A DNA stretch of 64,000 nt from Hypomyces perniciosus (GCA_008477525.1 SPDT01000004.1:1426001-1490000); one strand, 5' to 3'. Counted from the first letter of the stretch, positions 10,628 through 23,800 are shown. Notes: generated from the sequence alone by a model not told the origin. A program made the numbers and translations.

Positions 10628-12655
10628 ATGACTCCAAACCCTACCGCAGAGAAGGCGGAAAATGTGCCTTTTGTGCACCCATCTGCCGGCCATGCAAAGA
10701 AAAAGTACGCATCTGAAGGAAGTACTCTCTGGTGCGCTCAACAATACTGACTGGCCCTCTCAACCAACAGACGTTTCAGCGCATACTCTATACAGCCCAT
10801 CTCGGCCTTCTACCTCTTCTTTGGAGCCAATATGATAGCAGCTCTATTCGCACCCATTCAGGACTGTGATGAGACATTTAATTACTGGGAACCAGCACAT
10901 TATCTCTCACATGGATATGGTCTGCAGACGTGGGAGTACTCTCCCGACTATGCCATCCGGAGCTGGCTTTACATCGCCCTCCACGCTATTGTCGGCAATG
11001 TGCGAAGAATACTGCCCCAATCAAACAAGGTGAGTTTGATTCCCAAGACATTGTGGTTCTACTAATTGACTTATTTCGTCAGGTCTCTGAGTTCTACTTT
11101 GTCCGCTATGGCCTGGCTTTACTCTGCGCTGTCTGCCAAACCATCATGTTTCAGAGCATCAGTTTGGCAGTCAATGCCCGAATTGGCCTTTTCTTCCTCA
11201 TTGCCACCATTATAAGCCCTGGAAACTTCCATGCCAGTACAGCTTTTTTGCCCTCGAGCTTTGCCATGTATATGTGCATGATTGGTGCAGCTTCATTTAT
11301 GAATTGGCGCGGCGGCTTGAAGACCTGGCAAGGCATGGCTTGGTTCGCCATGGGTGGCATTCTTGGATGGCCATTTGCGGCTGCGCTTTGTGCGCCATAC
11401 ATACTTGAGGAACTTGTCCTTATCCTTTTCAGTGATAAGGACTCTCTGATTGATGGTCTGATTCGATTCTTCCGCGGTGTTATTGCTGCCTTGCTCGTTC
11501 TCGTAAGTCTGGCGCTGTGCCGAGTTCGTAAACCTCTCTCACCATCATTAGTTCTTCGACTTCACTATCAACCTTTTCTTTTACAAGAAATCCGTGGTCG
11601 TCACATGGAACATTGTCAAGTACAACATCTTCTCGTCTACTGGCGGTCCTGAGCTCTACGGAACTGAGCCCTGGACATTCTACTTCAAGAACCTGGCATT
11701 GAACTTCAATATTTGGTTCATTCTCGCCCTCTTGGCCTTGCCACTATTCTTGATTCAGAAGATTGTTTCCCCGTCGGCACAGGGATTTTCCAGTGGCCTG
11801 CGGACAGTTGTGTTCGTCGCCCCCTTTTATATGTGGCTCGCGATTTTCACGGCTCAGCCGCACAAGGAGGAGAGATTCATGTACCCAGCATATCCATTCT
11901 TAGCACTCAATGCTGCTATGTCGCTGCACATTATCTTGTCCGCGATCGGAAACTCGGACCCGAAGACGCTGGTGGGCAAGATCCCCGCACGCCTGAAACT
12001 CCTTGGTGTCAGTCTTGTGCTCTTCCTCTCATTCGACGTTGCGCTTGCTCGCATCTTTGGTTTGTACTCGGCATATTCTGGCCCACTCAAGGTCTATGCA
12101 CCATTATGGGGCGACAGGTCGACAGATAGGCTTGGAGGAGAGGGCGATAATGTGTGCTTCGGCAAAGAGTGGTATCGATTCCCATCCTCCTATTTCCTCC
12201 CGTTTGATATGCATGCCAAGTTCCTGCGCTCGGAATTCCGCGGCTTGCTACCTGGTGAGTTTTCAGAGGCTAGGACCGGCTTTGGTTTCTGGAGCGGGAC
12301 TTGGCTGCCCACTAGTGGCCTCAATAACCGCAACGAGGAAGACTTGAGCAAATATGTCGAGCCACGCATGTGCTCATTTTTGGTGGACACACGATACCCC
12401 GAGCGGAAAGAACCACTGCCGCCTCATGAGCCGGACTACATTGCAGACACCAAGCACTGGGAGGTTGTGAAATGCGTGCCTTTCCTCGACGCGGCCAACA
12501 CACATATCTTGGCCCGGACCCTGTGGGTTCCTGATCTAGACATTGTCCCCGACAAGTTTAAAAGGAGATGGGGTCAGCATTGCTTACTCCAGCGCAAGAG
12601 GAGGACCGAAGCCCCGGGTATATGGGTAAAGCCTGGGGAGATGATGATGGGCTGA
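10628..12655 (+). CDS. ALG9: Alpha-1,2-mannosyltransferase Alg9 (GT22)
   Basis: Alg9 adds mannose from dolichyl-phosphate mannose to the lipid-linked N-glycan precursor in the ER lumen. Exons are 10628-10704, 10771-11029, 11083-11502 and 11552-12655; introns are 66, 53 and 49 bp. The product is about 619 residues, slightly longer than the yeast protein. Family features are the N-terminal luminal motif DCDETFNYWEP followed by LSHGYGLQTWEYSP, many hydrophobic membrane segments, FHASTAFLPSSFAMY, and the GT22 motif PHKEERFMYP near residue 356. The Asp/Glu of DCDETFNYWEP are the presumed catalytic residues of the family. A soluble C-terminal region follows the last membrane segment (GLYSAYSGPLKVY). 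All exon junctions keep phase. Confidence 0.93.
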
Positions 12656-13475
12656 AATGTATGGCTGCAGACGACTCTATTGTGCCATCAGCCCCATGAA
12701 CGATGTGAACTCATCAGGCCGTGTCCTCATGTACAATTAGGTCTGGGTCATGGGTGTTTGGTAGAGGAGCGACATAGACGCGGCTCGGACCGGCTACGGC
12801 TTTGATCGGTGACCGGCACACGGATCCCTTTCGGCTGTGTGGAGGCTATCGGCGCCGTTCCCCCGCACGCCGTGATGCCGGCCTGGACCACCGACTGCCG
12901 ACAACGACTCCTGCACCGCCGCTTTCGTTGGGATATGTCGGTTCAACAATACAAACAAAGCAAAGCCACGGCTTTGGTCCGTCAAGGTGTTAATCCTGGC
13001 ACTTTAGAAAAATCTTAACGTGTCTTGGCTAAAAGAAGAAGTGAGCCAGTCGGTGAGGCAGGTGAATTTAGAATGATATTATAATTGGCCGTCTTGACCA
13101 GTCCCGACTTCCGTAGGCATCGCCAAGCCGCAAACACAGCGCCTTTTGACGCTCGAATATCGGGTTTTCATGTTTTCGGCACGCAATCGATTCCACATGC
13201 TCCGTCCCGCCTTCCGATGTGATCGGCTCTCGCCTCGCCTCCGTGCTATGTCATCAAATCCAGGAGACAAATACGTTCCACCCCTCCAATGCTCACGCGA
13301 CATCTTCTCAATCACCAACATTCCTATCATTCTCCCTTCCCAGCCCCGTGATACTGCCGTGGCCTATAGAACCCGGACCTCCCATTCTTTCTCCTCCTCT
13401 CATCCCATGAGATCACGTTTTTAACTGGTATTCATTACTTGTCGAGCTCAGTTGGATGCTCTCAGATTAGACGGG
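12656..13475. other. Intergenic and sulfate-permease leader
   Basis: No conserved gene is seen. The last 300 bases are pyrimidine-rich and probably form the 5' leader of the permease. They contain an 85-codon ATG frame starting at 13170 and ending at 13424, and a minimal four-codon frame at 13456-13470. Confidence 0.5.
13456..13470 (+). promoter_or_regulatory. Possible minimal upstream ORF of the sulfate permease
   Basis: An ATG followed by three codons and TAG ends five bases before the permease ATG at 13476. If the transcript includes it, it could lower or tune translation. Transcript start is unknown, so this is a hypothesis. Confidence 0.3.
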
Positions 13476-16091
13476 ATGGCGCAGGACCGCCGCATTTCTG
13501 AGTTCCTGACGAACAAGGTTCTTGGTATTGATATCGACGAACGGTACTCGAAACAGCCGCGCGATCTCGATAAGCAAGCGAAAGAAACACTCAATCCCGC
13601 CGAGATTTACCTTGAAGAGGAACCTACGGTGGTAGAATGGCTGAAGGAACAAATGCCAACGGGGAGGGCGGCTCTTTGCTACGTGAAGAGCTTGTTCCCA
13701 TTTGCATCATGGATTTGCCGATATAATCTGGGATGGCTGTCTGGAGACATTGTTGCTGGTACGGTATCTCGCTGGATGTATAGTCCTTGCAAGACTAACA
13801 CGTCGACCCTAGGCATCACAATCGGTATGGTGGTTGTGCCCCAGGCCATGGCGTACGCGGCGCTTGCCCAGTTGACACCAGCGTACGGTTTATATACGTC
13901 GTTTACCGGTGCTGCTCTGTACTGGGTGTTTGGAACCTCCAAGGATATTGTTATTGGTGTACGGAGCTTTCTTTCTCAGTCAAACGAGCTCTAATCATGC
14001 TGATTTCAAGATTGCAGATAACCGCCGTCGGTTCACTCTTGGTAGGCCAAGTAATTGGCCGAGTTTCGGAAACAGCTTCGGGAGACTACGCGCCGGAGGA
14101 GATAGCTCATACCCTGGGCTTGATGACTGGTATCGTCTTACTCTTCTTCGGGCTCTTGAGACTGGGATGGATTATCGAGTTCATCCCCTATATCCCTATC
14201 TCAGCATTTGTTACCGCTGCGGGTATAACCATCATCTCCACACAGATGCCAACCGTTTTGGGTATTCCAGGCATCAATACAAGAGAGGCCCCATACCAGG
14301 TGATGGTAAATACTCTCAAAGGCCTTCCAAATGCGCGACTGGATGCTGCAATTGGTCTTTCATCCATTACTCTGCTTTTCGCCATCCGCGGCTTCTGTAC
14401 AATGATGGAGCAGAGACGGCCTGACCAGAAGCGCACCTGGTCCTTTATCTCGTCACTCCGCCTAACTTTTATCATGGTACTCTTCACCATCATCAGCTTC
14501 GTTATCCATCGTGGTACACCGCTTGAAGATGCCAAGTTTCGCATAGTCGGGTCTATCGAGCGCGGTAAGCCTTCTAATATTGAACTTGTATTGGTACCAC
14601 ATTGCCGCTGACTTCCCGACAGGCTTTCAGCGGATCGGCATCCCAAGACCTAGTAGTGATCTATTGGGACATATCATGCCAGAACTTCCTGCCGTTGCCA
14701 TCATTTTGGTTATTGAGCATATTGCCATTGCGAAGGCGATGGGAAGGATGTACAGCTACACCATAAACCCATCCCAGGAGATTGTAGCACTCGGAGCAGC
14801 CAACCTGCTTAGCCCATTTGTCGGTGGCTATGTCTGTACCGGCTCTTTTGGGGCATCTGCCGTGTTATCAAAAGCTGGTGTTCGCACACCTCTTGCGGGC
14901 CTTTTTAGTGCCATGGTATTGATACTGTCCCTATACGCCTTGACTGGTGTTTTCTATTACATCCCTAAGGCGGCTTTGGCTGGCCTCATCATCCATGCTG
15001 TCTGCAATTTATTGAACCCACCCAAGAACCTTTTTAGGTATTGGCAGTTGTCCCCCCTCGAGCTGTTCATTTGGGTCATAGGCGTTGTCCTGGCCATATT
15101 TTATTCTCTTGAATGGTCCATCTACGCCGGTATCATTCTCTCGATCATGGTGTTGCTTTTTCGTCTTGCCAGAACTCGAGGTCGCTTCCTTGGTTTGGTT
15201 CGTGTCCGGCGAACTGGTAGGCAGAGAAGTCAATCAGATGGTGACCTAGGTGCTGCTGGTCTTTTCAAGGGCCAGGACTCCACACGGGTAGTGTTTCTTC
15301 CCATGGATCGGAAGGATGCCTCGAATCCACGAGTCAAGGTCGAGTCGCCTTACCCTGGAGTTTTCGTTTACCGCTTGAGCGAAGGCTACAATTACACCAA
15401 CCAAGCGTACCATGTGGACACTTTGTCGAAATACATTATTATAAACACTAGGCGCACGTCCGAAGAGCACTACGAAAAGGAGTCGGACCGTCTGTGGAAT
15501 GACTCTGGACCGATGGTCCATAAGGGCAGCAACCCCGAGGAGCTGCCTGTTCTTCGAGCCGTCATTCTGGACTTTGCGGCAGTTAACAACATAGACATTA
15601 CATCGATTCAGGGGCTGATTGACTTGAGGAATACCTTTGATCAATACACTGCGCCTGATACGGTGGAATGGCACTTTGCCAATGTGAACAATCGGTGGAC
15701 AAGACGAGCGCTGGCTGTGGCCGGGTTTGGCTATCCAACGTCACAGAATCCGGAGGCTCTGAACCATTGGAAGCCCCTTTACAGCATTGCGCCTATAGAC
15801 TTGAAGACACACGGAGCATTGATGAAAGAAAGACGCCGAAGCATAGACACGGAGAGGGATGCAGAGCGAACAGATGGTCAGAAGGCACCAAGACCGAGAC
15901 AGCATTCGATAGATGCGGACAGGATGTCGGTGGATACCAAGATTAATGTTGAGACGTCATCAGGCGAAAGCACACCGGTTGAGAAAATGGCATCTGTCTC
16001 CGCCGTGGATAGGCCGTTCTTCCATCTAGATCTGCATGAGGCTGTAGAGTCTGCAGTGATGGATGCGCGAACGAAGGATATAGCGATATAA
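13476..16091 (+). CDS. Sulfate permease, SulP family with STAS domain
   Basis: A high-affinity sulfate/proton symporter of the plasma membrane, feeding sulfur assimilation. Exons are 13476-13758, 13813-13958, 14018-14564 and 14623-16091, giving about 814 residues, normal for fungal SulP proteins. The family signature lies at the start of the membrane domain (GITIGMVVVPQAMAYAALA, then AYGLYTSFTGAALYWVFGTSKDIVIG split by intron 2). Further membrane segments follow, with PELPAVAIILVIEHIAIAKA and the GSFGASAVLSKAGVRTPLAG loop. The cytoplasmic STAS domain spans about residues 565-720 (PGVFVYRLSEGYNY; VILDFAAVNNIDITSIQGL). The long charged C-terminal tail is poorly conserved. The start is the ATG giving MAQDRRISEF. 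Substrate is inferred from family; sulfate is the usual one. Confidence 0.92.
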
Positions 16092-16679
16092 CAGCCTGTG
16101 ATCATGATACACGAATGGGATGGACTTTAATGATAATGATTGATGGGCTTGAGAGGCTTTTTGGAGAGGGTTTGTCTTTCGGGCGGTAGAGATCATACCA
16201 CTTCCAAGACACATTAGGCTTATGAGGTAGTTGTTATACTGTATGAAATACGTGAAACATCCAAGGGCAGACTTATTGAAAATTGTATTAAGCATCATTT
16301 CTCATGTCTAGGTGATTATCACGGGCATCCATGGATTGTTGACTATACTGTTTCTCAAAGTTGATTGAACCAGTCTCTTCAGCATCTCCCCGCCCCGTGC
16401 AGCCTTCATGATACCCTTGGCTTTCCAACTTCACGGAGAGACTCGCCGTTATGGCTCTTAGTCCGTATCTTGAGTCGAAACATACAACCGCACATGGGCT
16501 CTTGGGCTGACAGCGCCAATGAAGTACATGAGCTTGCATTTATCCCAGGCCACAGGGATGCTAGATGTTGTGGTATTTGATTCGTCGTGTTCGACACCCG
16601 GAGCCCGTCCCCATGATCTGCCCGCCCGTGAAGCTCGTGGTGTCGGAATCGAGATGCGCCTGAGTCCTCTCCCTGTTCC
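16092..16679. other. Convergent intergenic region
   Basis: 3' flanks of the sulfate permease and YOS1. Short frames only. Confidence 0.6.
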
Positions 16680-17009
16680 TTATCCCAGAACCAGTTCGTA
16701 TAGTATGATTAACGTGTTGACTATAATCAGCGGCGCTGTTTGACCAAGTCAGCGTGGGTACAGCCCCTCCTTATTGTTCCGAGGGGGGGGAAGGGGGAGG
16801 GGGAACCTACGTCGCATTACCATGCGCACGCTGGCGATTAAGGCAACGAGTTTAGCTTTCACACTGTTTGCATCTGCGCCGGCGCCGAAAGCTGGGTCGT
16901 AGGAGGTTGTTGAGAGACCGATGCGTGCGAGGAAGCGGTCGTCGGAGAGGATGGCGAGGGCGTTGGTGAGAAGGCAGAGGACGTAGACGAGGTTGCCTAG
17001 GAACAGCAT
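16680..17009 (-). CDS. YOS1: Yos1-like ER-Golgi transport protein
   Basis: Yos1 (IER3IP1 in animals) is a small membrane protein working with Yip1-Yif1 in ER-to-Golgi vesicle transport. Exons on the minus strand are 17009-16811 and 16735-16680, joined across a 75-bp intron (GTAGGT...AACAG). The product is 84 residues, matching the usual 80-85. It has an N-terminal hydrophobic segment (NLVYVLCLLTNALAILSDDR), the conserved FLARIG stretch, VKAKLVALIASVRMVMR, and a second hydrophobic segment ending in YELVLG. The final 18 residues come from exon 2, which is too short to find without the family pattern. An alternative donor 11 bases upstream would break the frame. The intron holds a long C run on the gene strand. 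Confidence 0.9.
16780..16804. repeat. G-run block in the YOS1 intron
   Basis: Three G runs of 8 to 5 bases separated by A spacers on the plus strand form a potential G-quadruplex sequence. The gene is on the other strand, so its transcript carries the C-rich version. Confidence 0.6.
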
Positions 17010-17488
17010 TTTGGGTGGGTTTTCGTCTTTTGTTAGGAGAGGGGAGAGGAGGAGAATGGAAGAGAGGAGGGAGAGACACGAGGTGTGTCGCGCTCTGGAG
17101 AGGCGATGATGTCGTTGAGGCAATGCGGCATGTCAATTCAAAGCTGGCCTTTTGGCAAGGGGTACGATAAGGCTTATCGGAGCTACAAGGCGTTTGGTCA
17201 CTTTGGTGTGGGTCAGGTGATTGGTCGTGTTGGCGCCTTTTCTATCATCATCAGAACATGTTCTCTTTTCCACTAATATTACTTACTCCGTACTTGACTC
17301 GTATCTGAAAAGATCCCAGAAATGGCATTGATAGTGCAATTTTATGAGAGGCCCGTTGTCAAATTATGATACTACTATCAGCAGTCTTGCTATATTTCGA
17401 GTCTCATTCTCGTACCCATCCATATCGCCCGTTCAATGCAAAACAAATCCTCCAATCCTCCTGCTTTCTTCTTTTCAGTCTTAACAAA
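17010..17488. other. Intergenic, YOS1 promoter and methyltransferase 3' flank
   Basis: No gene is seen. One TACTCCGTA is at 17284-17292. Confidence 0.6.
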
Positions 17489-18542
17489 TTAGTTCACCTT
17501 TCTGAACCGGAATGACATTAAAGCCGGCAGCTGCACGAAATTAGCCGTTGACTCGAGTCTTTCCGGGATCTTATCCTTCTCCGTAAAGTTCGGTTCTTCC
17601 AACGCATCCATCACTAATCCCCTCTTGAAGAAGGTGTCGAAAAGCTCGTGGAGTGGCCGATGGAAGTAGATCTACCGCAAAAATGAGATGAAAACTAATC
17701 AAGGACTGAGGTGCTTTTTTTATCCTACCTGACGCGTCTTCTGGCCGACGACGGCGACGCCTTTCGCGGGCTTGACATCGAGGTATTCTCTAATGACTTT
17801 GCTGCGGATGACTTCCAGGTCGCCTGTTTCAGGATTGAACCTGACTTCGACGTTGCGCGAGTGGTTGGAGGTGAAGAAGACGGGGTGAAGCATGGTAGCA
17901 ACGAAGCTATCATGGCAGACGAAACAAATAAACCACTGCTGTATCTCTGCCCGAAAGCATACGGAAATAATATCAACAAACAAAATGATTGACTTACACA
18001 CCACCCTTCTTCAAAAGTTTGGGAAGAGCGTCTGCGAGTGGTTCTAGCGTGGCTACGTCCATAATGGCCATGTTCATAAGGACAATGTCAAAACCGCCAA
18101 ACTTCAATGGCGATTAGTTTGAAGCTTTGTAAAACCCAACACTACAGGGGGGGGCACAGAAGGGTCTCACCTCAGCAGCCTTTTCCACGATGGGCACGAA
18201 GTCGTTCGCATCCGTCACGTCGAGCTTGCTGAAGGAGATCCTATCTTTGCCAGCCTCATACTTTCTTGCCTGCTCAAGCATGCCAAAGGTGCCGTCGGTC
18301 GCAGTTACGGTGGCGCCATGGCTGGCGAGCCAGCGGGAGCAGAGGCCGTTGCCAGTGGCTAGGTCCAGGGCGCGGCAGTCTTCTATCTTGAGGCTGTCAC
18401 CGAGAAGTCTTTGTAGGCTGGGCTCTTGCAGGAGTTTCCAGTATTTGTTGCCTAGTTCGCCAATGCCTGAGTCCCAGAACTCTGCGTTGTCTTCCCAGGA
18501 TGAGAGGGCTTCTTGGCTCAGTTCGGGGGCAGAGGCGGGCAT
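17489..18542 (-). CDS. SAM-dependent methyltransferase
   Basis: A class I methyltransferase; substrate unknown. Exons on the minus strand are 18542-18171, 18101-17998, 17906-17729 and 17671-17489, giving about 278 residues. The SAM-binding motif I is ALDLATGNGLCSRWL (about residues 58-71). It is followed by an acidic motif II region (VTATDGTFGMLEQAR), a FSKLDVTD motif, and the motif IV strand FDIVLMNMAIMDV in exon 2, near the active site. The C-terminal part (HPVFFTSNH, then YFHRPLHELFDTFFKRGLVM) has the pattern of small-molecule methyltransferases of the methyltransferase_11/25 type. All junctions preserve phase. Four exons in about 1 kb is dense but splice sites are standard. Confidence 0.85.
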
Positions 18543-19928
18543 TTTGATGGAAGTTTTGGAAGCTAGCCTATTCGCTTTTGCAGTCTCAAAGCCGCAATTT
18601 CTGGATCAAGTGAAAGAAACAAAAGAAATCCGGGGTGTTTCTCCTGTATGTATAGCTAAATACCCAACTATCGAATCGTCTAGGCAGTGTTCAACCGCAA
18701 TCTTCGCCAAGCCCAATTAATTCGCCGAGTGACTCAGCCGGAGCCCATATAGATGCATTGCATCATTTTTCTATGCAGGGCTGAGGGCCATTGCTTAAAT
18801 AGGGAGGTAATCCTGGTGAGGCGGAATATGCCCCAAAGTTCGGTTCATCCATCCCTGTCTGATTGATACGTCTCATTGCATTGATGAATATCAGCAGCCT
18901 TCTCAGGAATTAACACGATCTGATTCAATATGCTAGACTTTGATCACTAGGATCTTGGTGGTGTTGGCAGTCAAGTTTAGTGGCTCCGGACCGGTCCGTC
19001 GGAAACCCAGAAAACACTGGCAAAGTACTCCGGAGCGGTACGATCAACCGCCAGAATTGTAGAACATTGTGTGAAAAACTAGAATTCGTGCAAGATATTT
19101 CTCCAGGATAGAACCATCTGAAATTTATGGTACCCGTAAAACTTTGACAGTCGAACTTGGATTGACCATTGTGATAGTATAGGGATCTCAAGTGTTATTA
19201 CACGGGGGGCAGTGGGACAGAAACTCGGGCGAATCAGAAAGATGTCAGCGAAAGGCAAAGCAACGGGATCCCTCCAGAGAAAGACTCTCAAAAATACATC
19301 AAAAGGGCTCCAGAAGCAACTCCAAAGCATCCCACAATAAACTATCCCAGCGGCCTAATTCTCGCCATCGTCTTTATTGGACTGTCCCTGTCCTGCCTCC
19401 AGTCGGCATTCTCTGTGGCCAATTATCTACTATTGCATCCCATAATTGGTCATTAGGGCACTGATAATTACTACGCCGGAATATTTCGCGCCCAAAAAAA
19501 CAGCTGATCTACCTATACCAACCTTGTTCACTCTATTGTGCGTTTTTTGTATCTGAAATTCTCCATGGGAGTCCAGGTGTGATAGTTAGTAGTATGGGGA
19601 CGTACTCCGTAGATTGATAAGGACCCAGATCCCCCGCAAACCCCAGTGTCCCGCATCATACATGCCGTGCTCCGATATCGTCCATCGTCATAGGCTGTTC
19701 AAGGACGCGATAAATCCACTTACGAAGCCCAGCCCAAGACCAAGCTTACCTTAGGTATCTCATGGCCAGTGCCCCCACGACCGAATCCAAATAGCCTCAG
19801 CCGTACATACTAGTCGGTTCCCGATCGGTGAACCAACAGGATGACGATATCTCTCTTACTAGTAGTACTTCTACCTGCTATCTTCACCTGAAGTCCAAGA
19901 GATTACAATCGTGTCTGTTAGGACGAAG
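18543..19928. other. Intergenic, no gene seen
   Basis: Promoters of the methyltransferase and the F-box gene lie here in divergent orientation. One TACTCCGTA is at 19603-19611. Only short frames. Confidence 0.55.
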
Positions 19929-20845
19929 ATGTCAGTCAAGATGGAGGCATCAGACTCCCCATTCGCGTTACTGCCCAATGAGGTATGCGATTTGTCGGTG
20001 GTCCCTTGCTGGAACCCGGACTACTGACCATTTGACAGCTTCTCTCCACCATCCTCGCGGAGCTCTCAACCAAAGATCTCCTCCAGCTCGTCGCCGTCAG
20101 CCGTCGCTTCTCCTCCCTAGCTGCTCGCACCCTCCACCAACGTCTCCTAGAGACAGCTTCGTTGCCAGATAATGAAGTTATCCTCGAGTGCTACCACCCA
20201 AGTGCCAAGATCTCTACACCCTATCTGTCGTGTCGATATCTCGGGACAGCAGTATGTGATGGCCCGGCCATTGACGACAACGCCCCCAGCTTTCTGGACC
20301 TGCGGAGACTATATTCATCGTTTCGGCCGGTCGTGACGGAAGACAACAGAAAGAGGCGACTTCGATATGCGTGGTCTATAATACCAACATCTGGCGGGGG
20401 TACTAACATCCAGGTCGCCGCTGACGACATGGAAGACGAGACCGCCCAACAGGAAGTATTTCTAGATGAAGGGGAACGATTCTCGCAGCTTTGCACCATG
20501 ACAAATGTCGTCAATGAGGGCTCCAGGCGCGGGTTCTTCACGCGTCACGTCAATATCAGCGATGGTGTCATTCGCGTTTTCAGAGACTGGCTCTCTAACA
20601 TGCTAGCCAGCGGAGATACCTCCTCCGCCGCCGCTGCTGTGGCCGACGTAGGCGCGTTTTCGTCGGACGATACGCGTCTGTTGTGGGTGGATGACTCAAA
20701 GAGCGTGGGACTGAGGTTCAGGGTAACACCCGGATCGGAGGCAAGGGGCACTATTTTCGAGGATGAACCACCAGTGTGTTACAACTTGGTGTACGAAGGT
20801 TGGTGGGCGACTCACATGTGTCTTGGTCTTTCGAGCCATGTGTGA
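19929..20845 (+). CDS. F-box domain protein
   Basis: F-box proteins link substrates to the SCF ubiquitin ligase through Skp1. Exon 1 (19929-19982) and exon 2 (20039-20845) are joined across a 56-bp intron (GTATGC...TGACAG), giving about 286 residues. The junction rebuilds a classical F-box: FALLPNELLSTILAELSTKD, then LLQLVAVSRRFSSLAARTL, at about residues 11-51. The rest (CYHPSAKISTPYLSCRYLGT; SRRGFFTRHVNISDGVIRVF; LGLSSHV at the end) matches the pattern of a fungal F-box family with a beta-rich ligand region, but no named substrate domain is seen. A second ATG 12 bases downstream could also be used. Confidence 0.8.
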
Positions 20846-23800
20846 TTTTCTTGACTTTTTTACTGTGGATGATAGGCTGACTTGAGAGGGTTAGAGTTGC
20901 TGGTGCGTACGAGTATGCTACTTTTGGCGGTGGAAGAAGCGGCTGCGGAATATGTGGCTCATTCGGGCACAGATATGATAATTGCCATGGTATGAGTGTA
21001 AAATGGCTTCATGTCTACAGCCTTCTCTTCACCAGAGGTGGCTGTCGTCGCATATTCAAGTTTTTTTCTTGTGCCCTGGTCAGCGGCGGTATGTTCAGAT
21101 GGGCGTTGCTGCAATCACGGACCACGCCGAGTTTTCCATAGAGGACGCCTGCTCGTACATACAGATGTATGGCGGGTGCTCCAAGAACGGATGAAAGAAC
21201 CTGGCAGTGAGCCAGCCCAGCCGTTATTGAAGCAATATATCTCGGCCCTGCCAAGTCAGAGCGGGTGTGAGCCCTGTTGCCGCTGATGAAAGAGTTCATG
21301 CATTTGTATGCAAGTTCTATGGGCGCTTGTGCATACATATCATGACAGGCCGCATGTACGAGCTTAATATAATATTTTCTATTACGGAACGGGAAACACA
21401 TCAGTCCTCGGTGTGCCCTTGATACGTAAACCAATGCATTGTCCAGAGACACATTGATGTCACTTGTGATTGAAGGATGAACGTAAGGGAGGATCTTACC
21501 CTAGAGGCATATCGGGCTCGGGGAAGAGCACTTCTCCATGACCTTGCATTCAGATGATATCATCGGGTTCCACGTCCAAATGCATCTCCGTCAAAGCTGT
21601 GATTCCCGGGACCGGCAGTTATTGCGTCTACTTGCTTGCTTACTGCTTGCTTGGTGCTTGCTGCATGTCCATCCGTACATAGGGCTGCTTGACCATCTGC
21701 ATCGTGCAAGGCAGAGAATCCAGGAGCAATGCAGGATTGTAGGATTGCAGGAGAGGCCCCGACAATCCACAGGAGAAGCGATTGGTGCGGGTGACCTAGT
21801 CGGCAAAAGGAACGTTTTCTGTCAATCATTGCGAATTCTGTACATACAATAGACTTGTGGACACCTCGTATGCAACCTCATGTACGGGGGAGGGAGCCTG
21901 TGCCTGTCCATAGGGAAGCTCATAGGGAGGAATATACATACAGCACTACGAGCACTACTACTAGTACACACAAAATAGTATTACCATACATGCCAAAAAG
22001 GCCTGCGCCTTAATCGGGAATGACCCGAACGCTCGTACTCCGTACTTGAAGAGCATTACTGCCAGTAATACTCAGAGATCGTTGAAGAGACCTTCCCAGA
22101 AACGCCCAGACTCATGGCTGAGTGCCGAGAGAAGCGCCACCCAGAACACCCTGGCCTAGTTTTCTGCATGGGCTTGCCTCTACTCGTACGAGTCGTATGG
22201 CTGTTGGTGGCTGCATGTAAGGAATAGGGAGAGACAGAGTCGCAGTAAGATCCGTTCTGGCGGTGACGACGGAATCGGTACATGGACAATCCGACTGGTT
22301 GATTTGCTTAGGATTATAGGATTAAGAAACGGTGAAATAATGTTGTTGTTGCACAACATGTTGACCGTGATGTGATATTGATGCGTCAGCTTACCGATGC
22401 ATTATCAGTCACATGCCAACTAGTACTAGTACTAAGCCAGAGTTTAGTCGTACTGCTAATACTAATACTCGGGGTCACGAAAGAATAAATTATGTTGATA
22501 ACATATTAGTTAAATGCTAGTTGTCAAGATGATACTAGCAGAATTCCCTCAACAAGGTCAGGTGCTTATTGATAGCACGTAGTAGATAGATGGCAGCAGT
22601 AGTAGCAGCAGTAGTATACTCGTAGTAGGTAGTACGAAGATGGCTGAAGTGCTAAATTCTTATGCCCTTGGAGGTTGGAACAAGGGCATTGTCCCTCAAG
22701 AATGGAATGGACAACATGGCATTGGCCAAAACCCCGTTGCGAAAAGCGGGCACGCCGAGTTTTCAAGCATTTTGCAGAGGCTTCCTGAGGCTCCCTGGAC
22801 TGGGATCCTGACATGCTTCCCCTGCATTTTGGCTGGAAGAGGGAAGAATTTTCGTATCTTGCCCTTTTGGTACTACGTATTACTCCTACTAGTACTACTA
22901 CTACTCCGTATTTGTACGAGCATACGCGTGAACACGGCGGTATTATTGTCCCCTTCTTGGCTGGTAGCTTACGAAAAGTCCACAGTCACGAGAGGGTGCC
23001 TGAGTGCCCAGGTTACATGCCGCCCTTGCGGTTGCAGTTGGAGTTGCAGTTGCAGCGCAGCGAACCAGCACGGCTGAGAGAGGGTCAATGTGCTGTTCAC
23101 ATGCATATTAGTAGTACTGGTACTTGTAAAACACAACGAAAACAAAACCAAGCAGTAGCTAGAAATGAAATGTGCCATGATGACCTTCAGTGGCGGCGGC
23201 GGCCGGGACGGGAGCGGGAAATAATAGGCCGGATCGCAGATAAACTCGAGCGGGTGGCTTTTTTGCTATTTTCTTTGAGAGATGTTAGCGTTTTGGCGAT
23301 CACCGGTTTTTTTTTTGGTGTGTGTTGTCTATCCAATGCTGTTTCAGCTGTCCCTTTTTTCCCGGCTCCCTCAGCACAAAGTCGAGGGCCGTGGTCCCCG
23401 CCTGGGATCCGCCGCCAGTGCCCTGGGAACGCTAAGGTGCCTAAAAACTGCCCTATAACTGCCAGCCTCCAGACAACTAACCTGCTGTGCCCTAGCGGGC
23501 TCCAGAGACCCCCCTGAACACACACACAGCCCCCGCTGTCTGGCCCGCCGAGCCGTCAGAGGTCAAAGCTCCTGGACTGTCAGCCTCTCAGCTTCCAAGA
23601 CTCGCTCTCGCGCTCTTCACCCACCAACGCCTCGTTTGCGAAGAGCCTCCGCCACCAGCTAAGCTCGCGGATTTTCGGATTCTCCTCCCTGCCGCCTCGC
23701 GTTTTCGTCTGCCACACACAGAGTTGACATGGGTGACAGGCCTCAAGCTTCTGCCAAAAGGCTGCGGTTATCGGTCTGGTGTCCGCGGTGCATGGATCAG

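Noticed and set aside
13452..13475. Start of the sulfate permease at a TTG, eight codons upstream
   Set aside because: TTG is not a usual start in fungal nuclear genes; the ATG at 13476 gives a normal N-terminus.
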